Part shown: one piece after another, positions 1 to 8,257 of the stretch
How positions within the stretch are numbered: position 1 is the first letter of the stretch
How the letters are laid out: each line of letters starts with the position of its first letter
Assembly: GCA_002343185.1 (NCBI GenBank)
Contig: DDRT01000016.1
Coordinates: forward strand, 77,094-128,849
Source of the DNA: Deltaproteobacteria bacterium UBA2409
GTDB taxonomy: Bacteria > Bdellovibrionota_C > UBA2361 > DDRT01
DNA: 51,756 nucleotides
Direction: 5' to 3'
Made by a program: the position numbers and the translations under genes
The notes under the pieces: model-generated
Databases searched by the model: none
Seen by the model: the letters and a program-made list of their open reading frames with translations, nothing else
Told to the model about the DNA's origin: nothing

Positions 1-23
1 GGGTTCAAGTCCCTTCCTCGGTA
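1..23 (+). tRNA. 3' end of tRNA-Leu (partial)
   Basis: The first 23 bases are the 3' end of a tRNA. They hold the 3' side of a T-arm (GGG-TTCAAGT-CCC), then an acceptor 3' strand CCTCGGT and discriminator A. The arrangement matches the end of bacterial tRNA-Leu, most like the GAG isoacceptor of E. coli, but the anticodon lies outside the window, so identity is inferred. CCA is not encoded: TTA follows the discriminator base. The tRNA precedes a palindromic repeat and the 3' end of plsC. Confidence 0.75.
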
Positions 24-56
24 TTACATTTTTCTAATCTTGGGGATCGGGCAGCT

Positions 57-130
57 TGGGGGTCAGGCCGGGAGGCCTGACCAGACAGACGCTAGCAGCT
101 GCCTGGTCAGGCCTCCCGGCCTGACCCCCA
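57..130. repeat. Nested palindromic (REP-like) element, copy 1
   Basis: Two perfect 27-bp inverted arms (57-83 and 104-130) flank a 20-nt loop. Each arm is itself a hairpin: GGTCAGGCC pairs with GGCCTGACC around GGGA at 61-82, and around TCCC at 105-126. The DNA can therefore form either one long stem or two small ones. It lies between the tRNA-Leu end and the plsC stop at 145. Related copies occur at 40448-40567, 42841-42872 and 51741-51756. The shape resembles paired REP sequences (BIMEs). It could also act as a bidirectional terminator. Confidence 0.9.
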
Positions 131-144
131 GGTAAAAAAAACTA

Positions 145-867
145 TCAAAGTACCCCTTTAATAAGACTCTCTATCTTAGTCATCTGCTCCTCTACGCTCA
201 CACCCTCCCTTTCAATCGGAGGAAAGATCTTCATCCGAGATCTAACAAATAAAGGAAAAAACTTAGGGTTTCCGAAGCGATAATTTTTAGTAAAAGCCAC
301 AGGAACAACATCAGCATTTGGAGCCTCATCAAGAAGCACTTTTAGCCCAAGCTTTTTAAATGGTTTAAGTTTTCCATCTTTTGCTCTTGTACCCTCAGGA
401 AAGATTACACAACATAACTTTTCTCTCTCGAGTTTCGGAGCAAAATCTCTTAATACAGCAATTGCATCCCTTCCAGAATCCCTGTCTATTAATATCCCAT
501 TTCGAATTCGTAGCAATAAGGAAACAGTCGGAATCCCACGAGCTAACTGTCTCTTTGCTATAAAGCGAACTACCTTTGTTCTGACTTCAGAAACTAAAAA
601 GGCAATGTCATACATATTTTGATGATTAGCGACTATTATCAGTGGTCTGCCCGGTGAAGCATTAAACCTTCCTTCAACGCTTCTGAATGATCCTGTAGTT
701 AAAAATAGATTAACGTTGTGGCAGTCATTTAAAATTACAATCAGCCAATCAACTAATTTCACGCTTAAACTATTAGCCACTAGGAAGATCGGGTGAAAAA
801 AGATCATCAAAAATGTAAAACCGACCCAAAATGGAGTTACTAAGAAGCTATAGAAAAATTTTCTCAT
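145..867 (-). CDS. plsC: 1-acyl-sn-glycerol-3-phosphate acyltransferase (PlsC family)
   Basis: This 240-aa membrane-associated acyltransferase probably makes phosphatidic acid from lysophosphatidic acid during phospholipid synthesis. It carries the family's NHxxxxD catalytic motif (N81, H82, D87) and the FPEGTR acceptor-binding motif at 156-161. Hydrophobic segments fill the first 50 residues, and the length is normal for the family. It overlaps the upstream gene on the same strand (848-1258) by 20 nt, so the two are probably co-transcribed and translationally coupled. A nested palindrome lies just beyond its stop. Lyso-ornithine-lipid acyltransferases share these motifs, so the exact acceptor is not certain. 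Confidence 0.87.
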   Translation of the reverse strand: MRKFFYSFLVTPFWVGFTFLMIFFHPIFLVANSLSVKLVDWLIVILNDCHNVNLFLTTGSFRSVEGRFNASPGRPLIIVANHQNMYDIAFLVSEVRTKVVRFIAKRQLARGIPTVSLLLRIRNGILIDRDSGRDAIAVLRDFAPKLEREKLCCVIFPEGTRAKDGKLKPFKKLGLKVLLDEAPNADVVPVAFTKNYRFGNPKFFPLFVRSRMKIFPPIEREGVSVEEQMTKIESLIKGVL

Positions 868-1258
868 ACTGCGCTTTAGCCTTGGTTACCATCGGATGAT
901 CCGAGGTGGCTAGAGCAAAAATTTCTTTTGCTCCATTAAAATCCAACTTAGCCATTCGATAATGTCTTAAAGCATCGATAGCCCAAACTGATGCGATATG
1001 CGATGGGAGTATTCGTATAGATTCTAAGTCAGTTAAAGAACTGTTCTTTGCAGCTCCAAGCAGCTTAGTTATATCATCTTCAGAGAGACCCATTTTTACT
1101 GAGATATCAACAAGTCTGGCAGCCAAAGGGTTAAATGAAACCCCCTCCTCACGGGTAAGTTCTGGATAATCCGCAGGGCAAATTTCAGCAAGTTGCTGGA
1201 TTGAAAGGTTATTATTAAGACTTCGCTTAAGTAGAGATTCAAATGCTTTAGAGACCAT
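848..1258 (-). CDS. Hypothetical helical protein upstream of plsC
   Basis: A 136-aa soluble protein that I do not recognise. It has no signal peptide or membrane segment. The sequence looks all-helical and ends in a stretch (DALRHYRMAKLDFN...) loosely like a helical repeat. The ATG at 1258 is the first start, and the last 20 nt overlap plsC, implying one operon. It is divergent from the DUF3108 gene, with about 80 bp between the starts. Function unknown; the plsC coupling is the only functional hint. Confidence 0.7.
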   Translation of the reverse strand: MVSKAFESLLKRSLNNNLSIQQLAEICPADYPELTREEGVSFNPLAARLVDISVKMGLSEDDITKLLGAAKNSSLTDLESIRILPSHIASVWAIDALRHYRMAKLDFNGAKEIFALATSDHPMVTKAKAQYEKIFL

Positions 1259-1322
1259 ATCTGCTCTAATATATTAGAAATATTATTACTTTTGTAGTCG
1301 GGTGTAGAAAATGTAGATATGT

Positions 1323-1328
1323 TATAAT
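1323..1328 (+). promoter_or_regulatory. -10 box TATAAT, near-leaderless promoter
   Basis: A perfect TATAAT ends 9 nt before the ATG at 1338. Transcription starting about 7 nt beyond the box would leave a leader of only a few bases, and no Shine-Dalgarno sequence is visible. No convincing -35 is present at 17 bp. The arrangement suggests a leaderless mRNA. Confidence 0.45.
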
Positions 1329-1337
1329 AATGTGCTC

Positions 1338-2171
1338 ATGCAGTTTATTGTAGCTCTATTCGTGTGCTTGCCTGGATTGGTATTTGCTCAGTTTCGTCCA
1401 GCAAGCGAGATCTCTATTCGCACTGAGAGTTATAAGCCTGATCTTAAAAATGCAAGATTTGAATTTGGCTCCTATGAGTATGAGGTTTCATGGGAGGGTA
1501 TCCCCGCTGGGCGAGCTCATTTTGAATTAAAACCTGAAGGCGAGCACTATCGTATGGTAGCTACTGCAAGAAGCGCTTCAGGAATAGATATTTTTTATAA
1601 GCTTAGATATCGAGCAGAGGGACTTCTTACTCTATCCTTAACCCCGATTAGAACTTTCATAACTCATAAGGAAAATAGTAGGGAAAAAATCACGGATCTC
1701 ACTTTCAGTAAAGATGGAACAGTAAAATCTGTTAGAACTACAAAGGGTAGGGGAACTGAGGTTGAAGAATTTAATCCAGATAACTTTATGCTAGATCCAT
1801 TTTCTTCTGCATTTCTAGCCAGAAGTTTATCATGGAAAGTTGGTGATAGTAGAAGTTTTGATACTTATAATGGTAAGACAAGATATCTTATTACACTTAC
1901 TTGTGAATCTGAAAAAACGATGGTCGTAAACGGAGAAGAAAAGAATGTCTGGGTTATTGTTCCAAAAGTAGAAAATCTTAATGATCCTACGAAAAACAAG
2001 AAGCTAAGAAGAGCAGAGATTTACGTCACAGCTGATAGGTACAGAGACCTTCTCCAGATTAAAAGCTCTGTGTTCATCGGAAATGTTTATGTAAAACTCA
2101 AATCTTTTAAACCTGATTATTCCTCAGGAGTACAAATGGCTCGAAACAACCCTAAAGAATGGGTCTTCTAG
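1338..2171 (+). CDS. Exported DUF3108-family protein
   Basis: A 277-aa protein with a cleavable signal peptide (MQFIVALFVCLPGLVFAQ). The mature part fits the DUF3108 family: an early YEVSWEGIPAGRAHFEL stretch, a middle DPFSSAFLARS segment, and a late region typical of a beta-rich periplasmic fold. Family members are periplasmic or envelope proteins without a firmly assigned reaction. I chose the ATG at 1338 over the GTG at 1332 because it gives a cleaner signal peptide. Its stop codon overlaps the convergent fliD stop inside a CTAG palindrome (2168-2171). Confidence 0.8.
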   Translation: MQFIVALFVCLPGLVFAQFRPASEISIRTESYKPDLKNARFEFGSYEYEVSWEGIPAGRAHFELKPEGEHYRMVATARSASGIDIFYKLRYRAEGLLTLSLTPIRTFITHKENSREKITDLTFSKDGTVKSVRTTKGRGTEVEEFNPDNFMLDPFSSAFLARSLSWKVGDSRSFDTYNGKTRYLITLTCESEKTMVVNGEEKNVWVIVPKVENLNDPTKNKKLRRAEIYVTADRYRDLLQIKSSVFIGNVYVKLKSFKPDYSSGVQMARNNPKEWVF

Positions 2172-3553
2172 CTTGGAAGTAAACCAGTCAATGCGTTCTG
2201 GGTTGATTGAAGTGACCCGATTATTCTTTCAAGAGCTGCGTATTTTGCGATAAGTTGCTCCTCTGTTTCAGCTAATCTTTTTTCAAGATCGCTCAATCTT
2301 AATTGGTTATTTCTTATAGAATCAGATTGTTGATTTGAAGTGATATCAATCAGCCCTCCATATCTAGTAAATTCATAAACTGTACCAGAAGCAGTCCCCC
2401 CAAACTCTTCTCCAATCTCTTCCAATAAAGATGCCACTGAGTCAGGATCGCCTGAGATAGCATCATCAAAAGTATCTTCATCAAAGCTTAGAGTTCCATC
2501 TCGATTAGTAGTAATACCTAAATCAGCAAGAATCCTAACGGAACCTGATTCATTTGAAGTCTGTCTTATTACATCTCTTAAAGATTGAATCAGACTGTCA
2601 TCTACGCCTACCTCAGATAGAGATCCGTAAATAGGAATTAATTCGGATCCATCTTGTTCAAGTGTTGTTTGATCATTTTCTGTTACATACTGGGCGATAG
2701 CATTGTAAGCCTCTACAAGCTCGCCAAGTTTAGACTTAGTAGACTCTGAATCAACTGACACTGTTAGGTTGGTCGTACCTGTGCCAGATAGTGAGATTGT
2801 CACACCCTCTATTAGATCCGAAAATGTGTTACTGTTTCTAGTGATAGTTCCTGCAATCCCAGTCATAGTGAACTCTGCATCTGTGGCGTTTACTGAAGTA
2901 CTATCAGCAACAAAAGCCGCAACTGATGCGCCACCTGTTATTGAAACAGTTCCAAGCTCAGTTCCTTCAGAGTTAGCTGATATTGAAATAGCGTATTCTG
3001 GTGATGAGCTTGTGCCAACATTGATTAAAGATGCTGTTCCTTTAGTAGACTGGCTATTAAATTGAGAGATGAAATCAGAAACTGTCGTGGTGCTGGATAC
3101 AACGATCTCCACTGCTTCACCACCAACTTCAACTTCGATAGTTCTATCATCCTCAAGATCAAGGTCATTTATTCCAGAGATTAGAACATCACTTGATGAG
3201 CTATATCTTTCATTAAATGAGGAGGAGCCTCTAGTAGCTAGAGAATTTACTGAGATTGAATAGCTACCACTTGCTGCAGCATTGCTAACAGCAGCAGTTG
3301 CTACTGATTCATTAGATGATGATACTAATTTTGAAAGTGCGCCTCCGTTAAGCACCCTAAAGACTGATGCTTTATCAGATAAGGTAGAAAGTAATCCCTT
3401 TAGTTCACTTAGTGCATCAACTGAGTCGTTAAGAGTCGCCAGTCTTTGTTCGATGGGCGCTATCTGAACTTTTCGTTGCTGACTTATTAGGGCATCTATA
3501 ATGCTTGAGGTATCAATCCCTGATCCAATACCTCCAAAACGTACTAAGGCCAT
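2168..3553 (-). CDS. fliD: Flagellar filament cap protein FliD (hook-associated protein 2)
   Basis: A 461-aa FliD. The N-terminus (GGIGSGIDTSSIIDALISQQR) and the C-terminal coiled-coil (LEKRLAETEEQLIAKYAAL followed by a short SLQSTQNALTGLL tail) are the two conserved ends of this family. They flank a Ser/Thr-rich variable centre. FliD caps the growing filament and promotes flagellin assembly outside the cell. A strong Shine-Dalgarno AAGGAG lies 4 nt before the ATG at 3553. No other flagellar genes are nearby, so it is an isolated flagellar locus here. I saw no clear sigma-28 site upstream. Confidence 0.93.
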   Translation of the reverse strand: MALVRFGGIGSGIDTSSIIDALISQQRKVQIAPIEQRLATLNDSVDALSELKGLLSTLSDKASVFRVLNGGALSKLVSSSNESVATAAVSNAAASGSYSISVNSLATRGSSSFNERYSSSSDVLISGINDLDLEDDRTIEVEVGGEAVEIVVSSTTTVSDFISQFNSQSTKGTASLINVGTSSSPEYAISISANSEGTELGTVSITGGASVAAFVADSTSVNATDAEFTMTGIAGTITRNSNTFSDLIEGVTISLSGTGTTNLTVSVDSESTKSKLGELVEAYNAIAQYVTENDQTTLEQDGSELIPIYGSLSEVGVDDSLIQSLRDVIRQTSNESGSVRILADLGITTNRDGTLSFDEDTFDDAISGDPDSVASLLEEIGEEFGGTASGTVYEFTRYGGLIDITSNQQSDSIRNNQLRLSDLEKRLAETEEQLIAKYAALERIIGSLQSTQNALTGLLPS

Positions 3554-3753
3554 ACCACTCCTTGGTAAAAAACTTCTCTAATTTAAAAGGTCGACATAAA
3601 AGTCAGCTTCTTAAGGAAAATCTTGTAAAGATGTGTAAATTCAGGAGCTTAGAAGAGCAATCATGTAGTATGTTTCTAAGGCGAATGGGATCTGGTCTTT
3701 TGAGGTTACACTCAATATTTTAGCGATCAAATTTCCCGTAGAATCCTTACTTG

Positions 3754-5883
3754 ATGCAGCAACTTTTTATTTTCAGACCATCAGAGGAGTTAAAGTCGAG
3801 TCTCCCTCGTTCAGGGCGTGACGCATTAGGAGTTGTTTCAGGTATTCCAGTTATTAAGGAGGAATTTGATTTTGGTATAAAAATAAAAGGAGTTCAGGAT
3901 AGGGGCGCTCACTACAGAGATTTTTGTATTTCAGAAGATGATAATAGTGTAGTTTTAGTTAGAGTTCCATTAGAAGAAAGTGCTCTCTCAGTTCATGGCG
4001 GGTCAATTGAAGCTAAACAAAGAAGAAGAGTAAGACAGATAAGAGATGAGAACTTTCAACATGTTGTAAGCTTTGATGCTCTTAAACTTGTAAATAAATC
4101 TGACGGCATATTTTCTATACTCAATCCAGAAAAAATCCCGCTGGTTCTTCGATTCTCGGGTGAATCAGAAAGGCAACTCATGGGGGAGACAGGTCAGATG
4201 ATGTGGTTAGTGGAGTTACTAACAGAGGTTATACATCACCCCGATATCCCAGATCTTGAAAGGCTTGCCAGACAATCAAGAAACGATGTTATCGCAGTGC
4301 GAGAAGAGACAGAAGAGGATTTAACAGTTGGGGCATTTAATATTTTCTCTGCAAAAGTAACCGAGATTAGAAAAAGACTCTTTGAGAGATCTTTTCGTAA
4401 GCTTTCTCACTTCCTCGATATTCAACCAAGTACCGATGAAACACATGAATCAATTATCGAGCGTTGTCTGCAGCTAGAATGGTTGGATTTAAGGTTAAAT
4501 GGTAAATCTACCTCTCGATTAACTGGTTCGCCATTAGACCTTGAGGTAACAGGACTTTACGTTAGATCAATTCTTATACGGGATGAGGCACTGGTAATTG
4601 AAGGATTAGATAGGATGATAGAGGATAAATTTAATGCGCTTCAAAACCTTGGCGATCCTATGGTTCTTTCTATGGGGTTTACTAAGAGTCCTTATCTGGG
4701 AGGTATTTTCGGCCCGCGACTTGAGGAGCTAGATAGAGCTCATAAAAACTATCAGTACCTTTCAGACTTGCGATATGCACTTTTTTCAGGACAAAAAAGT
4801 GCCGTAGGAGGTAATGCTTATGCAGAGATCCGTTTCCCGAGACAAACCCTTAACTCTGTTGCTGCAGGTAGAGTTAAAGCACTTGTCGTAGATGGAGATC
4901 ATGAAGATGCAATTACTGAAGCTCGAATAAGATTAGGCGGGGGAAATCATATACCTGCTGCTACAATAATTAACTTACCAGGAATGTATGGCTCTTTTAA
5001 GAGAAGTTTAGTTGTTTGCGGCGATGAATCAATTCTTGTTATTAGTGGTTTTGGCCTTTCAAGGCAGCTTAGTAATGCAGCGAGCCTTCTATGTTTTAGT
5101 GATAGAAAAGATAGAAGGGTGCCACTAGAGAACATAGTGCTACTAAAGGATCCTATCCCGTCAAAAGAGCGACTAAGAGCTTCATTCCAAAAGCTAGAAA
5201 TTCCAAGAGATAAGAAGCTTAATCATCTTTTAATTCTGCAACACCCAAAGCAATTTGCTACGCAGCTAGGAGTGAGGCTTCATTCGATTGAGGAGCCTAA
5301 CTTGGGAGTGATTCATCTAGCTGAATATGGAGAGCACAGATTTATTATTTCTTCTGTGGGCAGCTCTGGGGCTTATGGATCAACAGCAGGTGAGCTCCTT
5401 GAGGTTTTCTTAGAGAGTGATTTAAATAAGAGTTTGGATATTTGGTTCACCGGAACCGCTGGTGCATTTGCGAAAGATGATTTTGAGGTTATTGGAAAAA
5501 TCGCAACTCCTAAAGGTTTAGTTTCTATCGATGGAGAAGAGTTTTTAGTTACCTCAAAAGTAGATTCTAAATTGGAGGGAGTTTTTTACTATGAAAGACA
5601 CTTCACTGCGCCTGCTCCTGCATGTGAAACTGATAAATACATAGAAGATCTTGTGGGGAGAGGATTTAGCCTGGTCGAGGTTGAGCTTGGTCACTTAGTT
5701 AAAGCAGCTAGTAAATACCCCGGAGTTTCTGTCAATCCTCTTTACATATGCTCAGATGATCCTCGCGCATCAAAGCATGATGCTGCATTAGGAATTCAAC
5801 AGATTTTTCATGAAGGCTCAAAACCAAGGCCTGAGCTTTATCGGATGGTAATTGAGGGGTTAGGGCTACGTCTAAATCATTAA
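3754..5883 (+). CDS. Large protein with nucleoside-phosphorylase-like C-terminal domain
   Basis: A 709-aa protein without signal peptide or membrane segments. The first ~500 residues match nothing I recognise. From about residue 510 the pattern resembles the purine nucleoside phosphorylase/MTA-SAH nucleosidase fold: a GSSGAYGSTAGELL stretch, FTGTAGAFAKDD (compare the family's tGtAGal), and VEVELGHLVKAA near where these enzymes carry a substrate-binding vEME. An ICSDD segment follows, where the family has its iSD motif. The domain call is a by-eye inference. A TTG at 3751 directly precedes the ATG. No Shine-Dalgarno is visible. It is divergent from fliD across 200 bp and stands alone. Confidence 0.6.
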   Translation: MQQLFIFRPSEELKSSLPRSGRDALGVVSGIPVIKEEFDFGIKIKGVQDRGAHYRDFCISEDDNSVVLVRVPLEESALSVHGGSIEAKQRRRVRQIRDENFQHVVSFDALKLVNKSDGIFSILNPEKIPLVLRFSGESERQLMGETGQMMWLVELLTEVIHHPDIPDLERLARQSRNDVIAVREETEEDLTVGAFNIFSAKVTEIRKRLFERSFRKLSHFLDIQPSTDETHESIIERCLQLEWLDLRLNGKSTSRLTGSPLDLEVTGLYVRSILIRDEALVIEGLDRMIEDKFNALQNLGDPMVLSMGFTKSPYLGGIFGPRLEELDRAHKNYQYLSDLRYALFSGQKSAVGGNAYAEIRFPRQTLNSVAAGRVKALVVDGDHEDAITEARIRLGGGNHIPAATIINLPGMYGSFKRSLVVCGDESILVISGFGLSRQLSNAASLLCFSDRKDRRVPLENIVLLKDPIPSKERLRASFQKLEIPRDKKLNHLLILQHPKQFATQLGVRLHSIEEPNLGVIHLAEYGEHRFIISSVGSSGAYGSTAGELLEVFLESDLNKSLDIWFTGTAGAFAKDDFEVIGKIATPKGLVSIDGEEFLVTSKVDSKLEGVFYYERHFTAPAPACETDKYIEDLVGRGFSLVEVELGHLVKAASKYPGVSVNPLYICSDDPRASKHDAALGIQQIFHEGSKPRPELYRMVIEGLGLRLNH

Positions 5884-5947
5884 TATCATTATTATACCGA
5901 GCGATAACGATTCTTGTCTTCAACAAAATCCTGCATTGCAGAGTACA

Positions 5948-5967
5948 TAAACCCTGCGCAGGGTTTA
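5948..5967. repeat. Perfect 20-bp palindrome
   Basis: TAAACCCTGC is followed immediately by its reverse complement, with no loop. It lies between the stop at 5883 and the next start at 6023. The half-site TAAACCCTGC recurs at 35593-35602 and, reversed, at 40727-40736. At the last site the next bases (GCGAATC) also match those after this palindrome. It could be an operator or the remnant of a dispersed repeat. Confidence 0.75.
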
Positions 5968-6022
5968 ATGCGAATCTAATTATTGAATAGTATCTAGTTC
6001 TGTCTTTCAGAATTAATGTAAA

Positions 6023-7492
6023 ATGGCTGGCGTGAGCGTTGAGAACAATGCAATCTTTTATAATAAAAATGTAGTCTACTTCTTCATAGTTTTAGTATTC
6101 GCAACTTTCGTAAGGTTTATACTCCCCTACGACTTTCCTCCAGGTTTTGCTGGACATGCGATAGCGCATTCTCATCAATCACTAGAATTTCGAGATGCTA
6201 TTTCCCAAACTCTTTCGACAGGCTCAGCGGACTGGCCTTCAGTTGTCGTGCAGTTTGGTCTGATGAGTTTTTTTCATGGAGTGGTCTTCTACATATTTGG
6301 ACAGGGTATATGGCAATCAATGCTTCCAGCCCAGCTATTCGGAGTTGGATCTGCTATATGCTCATACTTATTCGGTAAAAGGGTAGGAGGAATCAAATTT
6401 GGCCTTTTGCTAGGCTTGAGTGTAGCAGCGTCACCTTGGAATATTGCTTTCTCAAGGTACGGTGATGCAGAGCATGCGCTACCAGTCTTTCACTTTTGGG
6501 CTGTGGCTTGTTCTATAGTGCATGTCAGGGGTTTGCTAACAGCTGCACTAGCTGGATTAATTGTTGCAGGGTCTTGGTATGTTTACGCAACCAATCAGAT
6601 ACTACCGATGATTTTATTGATAACTTTTTTCATTGTATCACCAAAAATTTCAAGAAAAAAATATCTTGGTTTTTGCATCTCTTTTTTAATATTCAGCGCT
6701 CCAGCTATTATTCCAAGCTGGAGAGATGGTTTTTACTATCCAATCCGCTCAACTCTGCCTGATAATAGCAACTACCAAATTGTAAGTGTTTCGCAGTTAC
6801 TAGAAAACTCCGCAGGCATATTTAGTCAACTTTTTCTCAACTCGTCAGATGCTTGGTATACAAACTCATTAGGAGGGTTCGGTATTTTCGGAAATATTCT
6901 AATCTTTTTCGGTGTGGCATCAGGATTGCATAAGTTTTATAAGACTCAAAGTCTAACTACATTAATTCCATTCTTAGTTTTTAGTTTAGGAATCATTCCC
7001 GCTGTAATCGCAAATGAGGTTTCTTTCAGGCGTGGACTGGTGTCTGGATCTACCCTTTTATATTTTCAAGCAATAGGTGCGCTCTTTCTGATGAAGAAAT
7101 TCAAGGTTTTTTGTGTAATCACATATCTCATTGCATGTTATGGAGTCTACATGTATTTTTTTGAAACCTCTCAACCAGAATCATCTGCCGGAAGGGGACG
7201 CACTATTTTTATAAATGAAGTATTGGGCTTTACTGGGAAGCAGAGGTTGGTTTTTACTCAATCTGACGACATTTATCAGTTTAAAGATTTTTTTCGATTT
7301 ATGACCTCCGAGGATCCTGAGAGCAGAGGGATTAGCCTAGAGGTTGTCAGTCCTGATTCGTGTAGGTGCACGAATGAACGCAGAGTACTTTACTATTTAG
7401 ACGCAGCACAGCTTTCAATGTGCTGTTCGTTGAATCAATGCAGCAACTATTCTGAGAGAAACTTTTCTTATTATATAATGAGCTGCAAATAA
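6023..7492 (+). CDS. Polytopic membrane protein, probable GT-C glycosyltransferase
   Basis: A 489-aa integral membrane protein with about ten hydrophobic segments, ending in a Cys-rich soluble tail (CRCTNERR...MCCSLNQC). The layout resembles GT39-type lipid-linked-sugar glycosyltransferases: N-terminal TM helix, an acidic/aromatic first loop (LPYDFPPGFAGHAIAHSHQSLEFRDA), many TM helices, then a periplasmic tail. The loop carries E and D residues, but a textbook DE motif is not evident, so the assignment is tentative. A SAM methyltransferase lies 53 bp downstream on the same strand, suggesting a small glycan or lipid modification unit. Confidence 0.6.
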   Translation: MAGVSVENNAIFYNKNVVYFFIVLVFATFVRFILPYDFPPGFAGHAIAHSHQSLEFRDAISQTLSTGSADWPSVVVQFGLMSFFHGVVFYIFGQGIWQSMLPAQLFGVGSAICSYLFGKRVGGIKFGLLLGLSVAASPWNIAFSRYGDAEHALPVFHFWAVACSIVHVRGLLTAALAGLIVAGSWYVYATNQILPMILLITFFIVSPKISRKKYLGFCISFLIFSAPAIIPSWRDGFYYPIRSTLPDNSNYQIVSVSQLLENSAGIFSQLFLNSSDAWYTNSLGGFGIFGNILIFFGVASGLHKFYKTQSLTTLIPFLVFSLGIIPAVIANEVSFRRGLVSGSTLLYFQAIGALFLMKKFKVFCVITYLIACYGVYMYFFETSQPESSAGRGRTIFINEVLGFTGKQRLVFTQSDDIYQFKDFFRFMTSEDPESRGISLEVVSPDSCRCTNERRVLYYLDAAQLSMCCSLNQCSNYSERNFSYYIMSCK

Positions 7493-7545
7493 GTTGCTAT
7501 TTCTATACTACCCAATACTCTAATGGCTTTTAATAAAACAAAAAA

Positions 7546-8193
7546 ATGAGCCTAAGTACCCGATATTATTCTGAATCCTTGAGTTTTCCGAATGCATCTA
7601 AACTTTACGTGGAAAATCCTCATAAAGTTTACAAGAATCTATTTTTAAGGGATCCAAGATACAATACGGTTATTAGTAACTTTGGCTTTTCATACGACAA
7701 GGTTCTTAAAAGTGTCGAAAATCTTCAGATTGGCACATGTCTCGATATTGGAAGTGGCCGTGGGATAATGATTGAGTACTTTAAAGAGAATCGCCCAGAG
7801 ATAAAGGTTTATTCAACTGATCTTGAAAAGTTTCATCATCATAATGTCGACTTTATGGAGATTGATCTTTTTAAACCTGAAACTCTAGATCGTATAGAAA
7901 ATGAATGGCCAAAAATGGATCTAGTTACATGTCTTGATGTAATGGAGCATCTTCCATTAAGCGTTATTGATGGAGTGCTACAACGGTTGTCAAGGATAGG
8001 CAGAATTTCGATTTTCACAATAGCAAATCACCCAGATATTCACGATGGAGTAGAATTACATTTAACAAAAGAAAATAGTGAGTTTTGGTCAAGTGCTCTT
8101 AAGAATCACTATGAAATAGCAGTACAGGAAGATTACTTATTCGGAGCGAATGAGTTATATTATTTTGCCTGTTACAGTAAGGCCTTTTTGTAG
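7546..8193 (+). CDS. Class I SAM-dependent methyltransferase
   Basis: A 215-aa soluble protein with the Rossmann methyltransferase signature: motif I LDIGSGRGI near residue 67, an acidic residue ending strand 2 (STDLEK), and the later CLDVMEHLP motif typical of type-11 methyltransferases. The substrate cannot be read from sequence. It follows the membrane glycosyltransferase-like gene, which suggests a sugar or lipid acceptor. No Shine-Dalgarno; a TAATAA box lies 9 nt before the ATG. Confidence 0.8.
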   Translation: MSLSTRYYSESLSFPNASKLYVENPHKVYKNLFLRDPRYNTVISNFGFSYDKVLKSVENLQIGTCLDIGSGRGIMIEYFKENRPEIKVYSTDLEKFHHHNVDFMEIDLFKPETLDRIENEWPKMDLVTCLDVMEHLPLSVIDGVLQRLSRIGRISIFTIANHPDIHDGVELHLTKENSEFWSSALKNHYEIAVQEDYLFGANELYYFACYSKAFL

Positions 8194-8221
8194 ATCGATA
8201 GATTCTCGGTCTCAGTGTAGT

Positions 8222-8249
8222 TTGATTTATCTACCTCCTTAGATAAGAT
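8222..8249 (+). promoter_or_regulatory. Promoter of regB: TTGATT-N16-TAAGAT
   Basis: TTGATT (8222-8227) and TAAGAT (8244-8249) are separated by 16 bp. The -10 ends only 8 nt before the ATG at 8258, so the transcript would start at or very near the start codon. No Shine-Dalgarno is present. Confidence 0.45.
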
Positions 8250-8257
8250 TACCCTAA

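Noticed and set aside
2769..3467. Three plus-strand open frames antisense to fliD (2769-3065, 3069-3263, 3282-3467).
   Set aside because: They lie wholly inside the Ser/Thr-rich fliD gene, whose composition opens the other strand; they have no motif or start signal.
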